From: Tachypleus tridentatus
Lineage: Eukaryota > Arthropoda > Merostomata > Xiphosura > Limulidae
Length of the DNA stretch: 64,000 nucleotides
NCBI RefSeq assembly: GCF_004210375.1
Contig: NC_134829.1
Coordinates: 25,374,034 to 25,438,033, forward strand
Direction of reading: 5' to 3'
The number at the start of each line of letters is the position of its first letter. Position 1 is the first letter of the stretch. The notes under the pieces are model-generated. The model did no database searches. It was not told the origin of the DNA and was given only the letters and a program-made list of their open reading frames with translations. This document shows positions 62,001 through 64,000 of this stretch, in pieces. Made by a program: the position numbers and the translations under genes.

Positions 62001-62301
62001 TTCCTAGTAGTCGAGAATATCCCACACGCCTAGATAAAACAATTTCTTCTACTTTCCCTAGTCCATAATGAGACAAGTTATGCAACGCCTAGATAAAACA
62101 ATTTCTTCTACTTTCCCTAGTCCATAATTAGACAAGTTATGAATAACTTTATCCGTGAAATATAAAAAAAATTCAACTTTTTGAAGCGTTTATAAGGACT
62201 GCAGTTTCTTCAAATGATTAAAACAATATTTCTCTGGTTCATTATTATGAAAAACTCGACAAAATAGTTGTAATGGATGAAACTCACCTGCCTGACGACA
62301 T
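49888..62301 (-). CDS. Small coiled-coil protein (gene 2), four exons
   Basis: On the minus strand, exons 62301-62288, 59852-59657, 55692-55564 and 50001-49888 join with matching phases (2,0,0) to about 150 residues ending DDKTLYYY and TAG. The product is nearly all charged heptad-type helix (LLYHFSEVESRLQSD, MMLDEEMRANKEKQK, HYDEAEDQLQK, LQGQINDLKLNLD). There is no signal peptide, membrane segment or catalytic motif. The pattern DEAE-x-L followed by an ALQ-x-x-I-x-DL-x-x-x-LD block is reminiscent of the last part of the muscle myosin heavy-chain rod; a filament-associated role is possible but unproven, and other coiled-coil families would look alike. The 3' neighbour is gene 1, convergent. 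Its introns hold most SINEs of the window and, unlike gene 1, keep CpGs. I do not recognise a named orthologue. Confidence 0.65.
50002..50618. other. Gene 2 intron, no feature
   Basis: The minus-strand frame runs open upstream of the acceptor to 50241, but that part lacks coiled-coil character and is treated as intron. Confidence 0.5.
50619..50726 (+). mobile_element. tRNA-derived SINE, family 2
   Basis: The tRNA-like head CCTAGTCCACCGGTAAGTCT, B-box-like GGTTCAATTCCCCTCGG and an A/CA-rich tail (AAAAAACACACACACA) define this short family. Plus orientation. Confidence 0.85.
51557..51673 (+). mobile_element. tRNA-derived SINE, family 2
   Basis: Head CCCCTGTGGGACAGCGATAA, B-box-like AGTTCAACTCTCC, then TGATGTGACTTTGCCATATA and a (CA)n tail. 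More diverged than the copy at 50.6 kb. Confidence 0.75.
52125..52290 (+). repeat. Unnamed dispersed repeat, copy c (partial)
   Basis: TTTCAGTAAAACATATTTTG, CTACCCTAACTATGTG, CAAACCTCGTAACCA and AAATATAAATTATGC follow the order of copies a and b (24.2 and 38.6 kb) but with more CpG and clear divergence. Confidence 0.5.
52421..52590 (+). repeat. Foldback with hammerhead-like core, PLE-end-like
   Basis: Arms 52421-52448 and 52514-52541 are 24 of 28 complementary. Between them is CCTGAAAATGACCTGAGAAG then GTCGAAACGTC (52464-52494). The phrase CAAGTGGATTTCTC at 52564-52577 follows. The last two parts also occur at 63433-63550, where the core reads CTGACGATGACC and GGTCGAAACG. Such phrases resemble the hammerhead ribozyme motifs described at PLE ends. 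Here the core G of CTGANGA is A, so an active ribozyme is unlikely. Confidence 0.5.
52991..53259 (+). mobile_element. tRNA-derived SINE, family 1
   Basis: GGCCAGGTAGGTCAGGGCG head, TGACTCGTAATCTGAGG arm, then GGTTTCGAATCC (B-box with one extra T), GTTCGTTGGTAAAAGAG, and AGCTTCGCGCGAAA tail then A/C-rich end. Full length by the family pattern. Confidence 0.9.
53523..53665. repeat. CpG-rich degenerate tandem repeat
   Basis: About five units of 26-36 bp built on AAATACGAGGCT, then GTGCGCACTTACC or GCCCGCATGCGCC. Each unit has CpG and a purine-pyrimidine alternating stretch (GTGTGCGCAC, GCGCACAT), which could favour Z-DNA. Confidence 0.65.
53708..53987 (+). mobile_element. tRNA-derived SINE, family 1
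   Basis: Full-length copy: GGCCTGGCATGGCCTAGCGC head, CGGGTTCGCGCCC B-box region, GGGGGCGTTATAATGTTAC, GGTGGTGATGACTAGCTGCC, and TTTGTGCGAAATTCC tail with AAC repeats. Confidence 0.93.
54451..54726 (+). mobile_element. tRNA-derived SINE, family 1
   Basis: CTGGCATCGCCGGGTGGTTA head, CGAGTTCGAATCCCC B-box, then ATGGGGCATTATAATG, and CGCGAAATTCAAAAAACAAA tail. More diverged than the copies at 53.7 and 54.9 kb. Confidence 0.9.
54904..55194 (+). mobile_element. tRNA-derived SINE, family 1, with target duplication
   Basis: Full-length copy starting GGCCCGGCATGGCCAAGCGC and ending in an (AAAC)n tail. GCATATCCTTT occurs at 54892-54902 and again at 55195-55205, an 11-bp target-site duplication that proves insertion by a LINE-type process. 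It is probably the youngest insertion of the cluster. Confidence 0.95.
55564..55692 (-). CDS. Gene 2 exon 3
   Basis: The minus-strand acceptor GATTTCAG and donor CAT/GTGAGT enclose 129 bases, phase 0 at both ends. The exon encodes 43 residues from KILAHYDEAEDQLQK to NDLKLNLDH with regular heptad spacing of Leu/Ile/Val. One cysteine lies in the RGCHALQ turn. No stop occurs in frame. Confidence 0.75.
55998..56180. repeat. Degenerate tandem repeat, 35-45 bp units
   Basis: TAACACCAATGCAGTATATG followed by TTGTT occurs twice (56082 and 56117), with weaker versions before (TAATGCTAATGTAATGTACG) and after (CAACACTGTAGCATACAAC). A (TA)n run follows at 56186-56200. Confidence 0.6.
56330..58039. other. 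Gene 2 intron, no feature
   Basis: No exon with heptad pattern and matching phase is seen here, and no repeat family is recognised. Confidence 0.4.
58040..59440 (-). other. Unidentified decayed coding-like DNA
   Basis: Several minus-strand stretches read like protein but are broken by stops, for example GEEQFPVVKLSQPNNKTLI (about 59270-59205) and DEDSENSHSMEDDGACKKL (about 59130-59070). No known family was recognised. An old processed pseudogene or a DNA transposon remnant are both possible, but the boundaries are guesses. Confidence 0.25.
59657..59852 (-). CDS. Gene 2 exon 2
   Basis: Minus-strand acceptor ATATTCTAG, donor TTATCA/GTAAGA. The 196 bases take two codon bases from the previous exon and then give 65 codons, QEVQTQIEQLLYHF through KQGNRLS, ending at phase 0. 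Reading on past the donor gives non-heptad sequence, which supports the splice. This is the longest and most convincing coiled-coil segment. Confidence 0.75.
59890..60175. repeat. Weak tandem quasi-repeat
   Basis: Similar starts recur about every 60 bp: GACGGAAAGGGTTTTGAAAC, GGCAGAAAGGGTTATTAATA, CTAACGGGTTTTAATGATTG, GACACAAAGGCTTTTCAAAA. The similarity is low. Confidence 0.3.
60740..60851 (-). mobile_element. tRNA-derived SINE, family 2
   Basis: In reverse orientation: AAGCACAAAGTTACACAATG, TGCTCTGCCCACCACGGGTA, GGTTATAAGTCCACAG and GCTGTGCCACTGGGAG. The internal promoter B-box reads as GGTATCGAAAC on the plus strand. Confidence 0.8.
60900..61870 (-). mobile_element. Second decayed Penelope-like element
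   Basis: On the minus strand, blocks of PLE RT follow one another from 61870 downward: ALDTLKSNSSILLPNQTNCS (about 61805-61746), IYGLFKIHKYDC (about 61560), FNEDVYLASLDLCS, a frameshift, LPSDETFNLC, a long open piece with FQFNDKFYEQTDRV then SGLAPLIADGFM (61190-61115), the catalytic phrase FVDDIF (near 61050), and KNEDQLIKVLEYL. The motif after FYEQTD normally reads GVAMGS; here it is altered. Stops and shifts make it dead. It lies in intron 1 of gene 2, same strand, and is a different lineage from the 1.3-2.9 kb copy (FVDDIF against YVDDTI). Confidence 0.82.
62026..62142. repeat. Exact-looking 59-bp tandem duplication
   Basis: The unit beginning ACGCCTAGATAAAACAATTT is present twice in a row, with a single internal difference (CATAATGAG against CATAATTAG). 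The near identity means a recent event. Confidence 0.92.
62288..62301 (-). CDS. Gene 2 candidate start exon
   Basis: On the minus strand ATG TCG TCA GGC AG is followed by GTGAGT, a near-perfect donor. It leaves two bases (AG) that complete a serine codon with the first base of exon 2, so the phase fits. An out-of-frame ATG lies 10 bases upstream. The coding part is only 14 bases, so a different upstream exon is possible; the region also lies between a PLE remnant and a PLE-like foldback. Confidence 0.45.
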
Positions 62302-62810
62302 TTATGTACATGAACTCTTTAGTTTGAATAACACTTTTTACTTTTATTTTAGATCTGAGTCCAACGCCGAAATATTCTCGAGTATGCCGATATTATTTGT
62401 CTTTCTTAAGACTGACATAATAATTTTGTATTTAAAGAAATTTCAATAAAATGTTTCAAGTTCAATGTTTTACACTTTTTAAGTAACAAAAGAAAAATTC
62501 TGTATTTGTGCAATATAATAAATGTTTTCTGAAATTTACGAAATAATCCATATCTGTATCTTAGAACCGTATTTTAGAAAATCTAAACAGAATTAAGGCC
62601 TTGGAAAGAGGAAACACAACTATCTACATCTGCAAAAATATAACAATGTTATACAGCAACTAAAAGTTTTAAAAATTAAAACCAGTTAAAACATCCTTAA
62701 ATGACAATACGGATAAATATTCCACTCAAACTTTTGAATTCAGCCTTAATGCGTGTTATCAAACAACAAGTCAATAGTGATTCAAAATCCGCTACAGAAT
62801 ACTAAAAAGA

Positions 62811-63070
62811 ACTTGTTTGTTTGTTTGTTTTGGAATTTCGCACAAAGCTACTCAAGGGCTATCTGTGCTAGCCGTCCCTAATTTAGCAGTGTAAGACTAG
62901 AGGGAAGGCAGCTAGTCATCACCACCCACCGCCAACTCTTGGGCTACTCTTTTACCAACGATAGTGGGATTGACCGAAAACATTATACGCCCCCACGGCT
63001 GGGAGGGCGAGCATGTTTAGCGCGACTCGGGCTACGATTACGAGTCGCACGCCTTACGCGCTTGGCCATC
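62811..63070 (-). mobile_element. tRNA-derived SINE, family 1
   Basis: Reverse-oriented full-length copy: (TTTG)n, GGAATTTCGCACAAAGCTAC, GTGTAAGACTAGAGGGAAGG, GCCCCCACGGCTGGGAGGGC and the tRNA-like head ending GCGCTTGGCCAT. The B-box is damaged (GACTCGGGCTACGATTAC). Confidence 0.92.
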
Positions 63071-63221
63071 ACTTAAAAGAGAATGAAACGAATGAAACAA
63101 TCGTAGTAAAATATAATTTTAATCACTTCTGTTAGGCCTGAAAATTTCTATTGTTTCTTTAGCTTAAGCGTTTACACTGTTCACGTATAAAATAAGCTTA
63201 CCTGAAATTGTCTTCTGTACT

Positions 63222-63590
63222 TTTATATGCAAAAACGGCTCGTTTGGGTTGAGAAAATATTTTACATAGAAGAGCGAACAACGTTTCGACCTTCTTCGGT
63301 CATCGTCAGGTTCACAAAGAAAGAGGTAACTGACCGGAAGCTGACCACATGTTTGAAAGGGGTTGTGTAACTGTGTGTCGAAATGTAGAGGGCGGTATTA
63401 GATGTTTGAATATATAATTTTATATATGAACCTGTGAACCTGACGATGACCGAAGAAGGTCGAAACGTTGTTCGCTCTTCTATGTAAAATATTTTCTCAA
63501 CCCAAACGAGCCGTTTTTGCATATAAATTTTTCAACAAGTGGGTTTCTCGACATCACTGATTATTGTCTTCTGTACTGTTACAGAAGATG
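63222..63590. repeat. 95-bp perfect-looking foldback with hammerhead-like cores
   Basis: Arms 63222-63316 and 63433-63527 are reverse complements across all 95 bases as far as I can read, with a 116-bp spacer. Each arm carries CTGACGATGACC, GAAGAA, GGTCGAAACG (plus strand at 63440-63467, minus strand at 63309-63282). These match the CTGANGA and GAAAC boxes of the hammerhead ribozyme with a short stem II between. A trailing phrase CAAGTGGGTTTCTCGACATC follows at 63536. PLE ends are known to carry such motifs and inverted end copies. Confidence 0.7.
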
Positions 63591-63679
63591 CAGGTAAATA
63601 AGACTGACTTGCACTTTACACGTCATCAAAAAATACACATATATCTCAACTGCAGACAAGTATTTTCAAACACTGTGTT

Positions 63680-63802
63680 GTGTTTGTGTGTTTTTTGTAT
63701 AGCAAAGCCACAAAGGGCTATCTGCTCAGCCCACCGAGGGGAATCGAACCCCTGATTTTAGCGTTGTAAATCCGGAGACATACTGCTGTACTAGCGGGGG
63801 GG
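63680..63802 (-). mobile_element. tRNA-derived SINE, family 2
   Basis: Reverse-oriented copy: GTATAGCAAAGCCACAAAGG, CTATCTGCTCAGCCCACCGA, GGGGAATCGAACCCCTGATT (perfect B-box in reverse) and GTAAATCCGGAGACATACTG. CpGs are kept, so it is young. Confidence 0.9.
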
Positions 63803-64000
63803 CATTTTCAAACACACTCATCATAAAGGAATATAATTAATTTTATGATTCATAACCTAATTAAAGTTGTTGTAAACTAATAACTTTAATGAGCCGACTT
63901 CTGCAGTTAAAAACAAAACAATACGATTGTTTAAGCTTGATTATAAGTTTCAATACATTTATCAATGTTCTTGTCATTACGTTAAATAATTACACGTGTG
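63803..64000. other. Window end, no feature
   Basis: No coding region or repeat seen. Confidence 0.4.

Noticed and set aside
63262-63522. 86-codon minus-strand open frame
   Set aside because: It reads through both arms of the perfect foldback, which makes its two ends mirror images; this is a repeat effect.

Overview
The window is an animal nuclear genome segment: AT-rich, with genes split by GT-AG introns, multi-kilobase introns and many decayed retroelements. Two tRNA-derived SINE families dominate the right third. I associate them with chelicerates, most likely a horseshoe crab (Xiphosura); that assignment comes from recall of the repeat type and was not tested by a search.

Gene 1 (+ strand, coding 12884-44247): eight coding exons with matching phases give a 916-residue protein with eleven C2H2 zinc fingers, probably a DNA-binding transcription regulator. 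Fingers 1 and 2 are isolated, fingers 3-11 form one block (residues 459-720), and a Ser/Thr/Gln-rich tail follows. The stop codon appears to lie in the first unit of a degenerate tandem repeat that fills the start of the 3' UTR; a poly(A) signal is at 45985. A candidate non-coding first exon and promoter lie near 5.2-5.6 kb.

Gene 2 (- strand, coding 62301-49888, convergent with gene 1): four exons with compatible phases give about 150 residues, almost all heptad-type coiled coil with some likeness to the C-terminal myosin rod. The last three exons are well supported. The tiny start exon is less certain.

Repeats by region. 1.3-2.9 kb: decayed Penelope-like element (PLE), + strand. 12.3-12.7 kb: old SINE and mariner-type MITE. 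14.5-19 kb: decayed Jockey-type LINE, + strand. 19-28 kb: DIRS-like retroelement pieces (RT and RNase H at 22.8-24 kb, downstream parts at 25.4-27.95 kb, a second copy of the tail at 19.06-20.87 kb). 30.14-31.37 kb: minisatellite of 42-bp units. 49-55 kb: cluster of SINEs, five of them CpG-rich. 60.9-61.9 kb: second PLE, - strand. 63.2-63.6 kb: long foldback with hammerhead-like core motifs.

An unusual large-scale signal is CpG loss over the body of gene 1 (about 6-46 kb), while both flanks and gene 2 keep CpGs. This looks like germline gene-body methylation acting on gene 1 but not gene 2. I found no rRNA, no functional tRNA gene, no CRISPR array and no operon structure.
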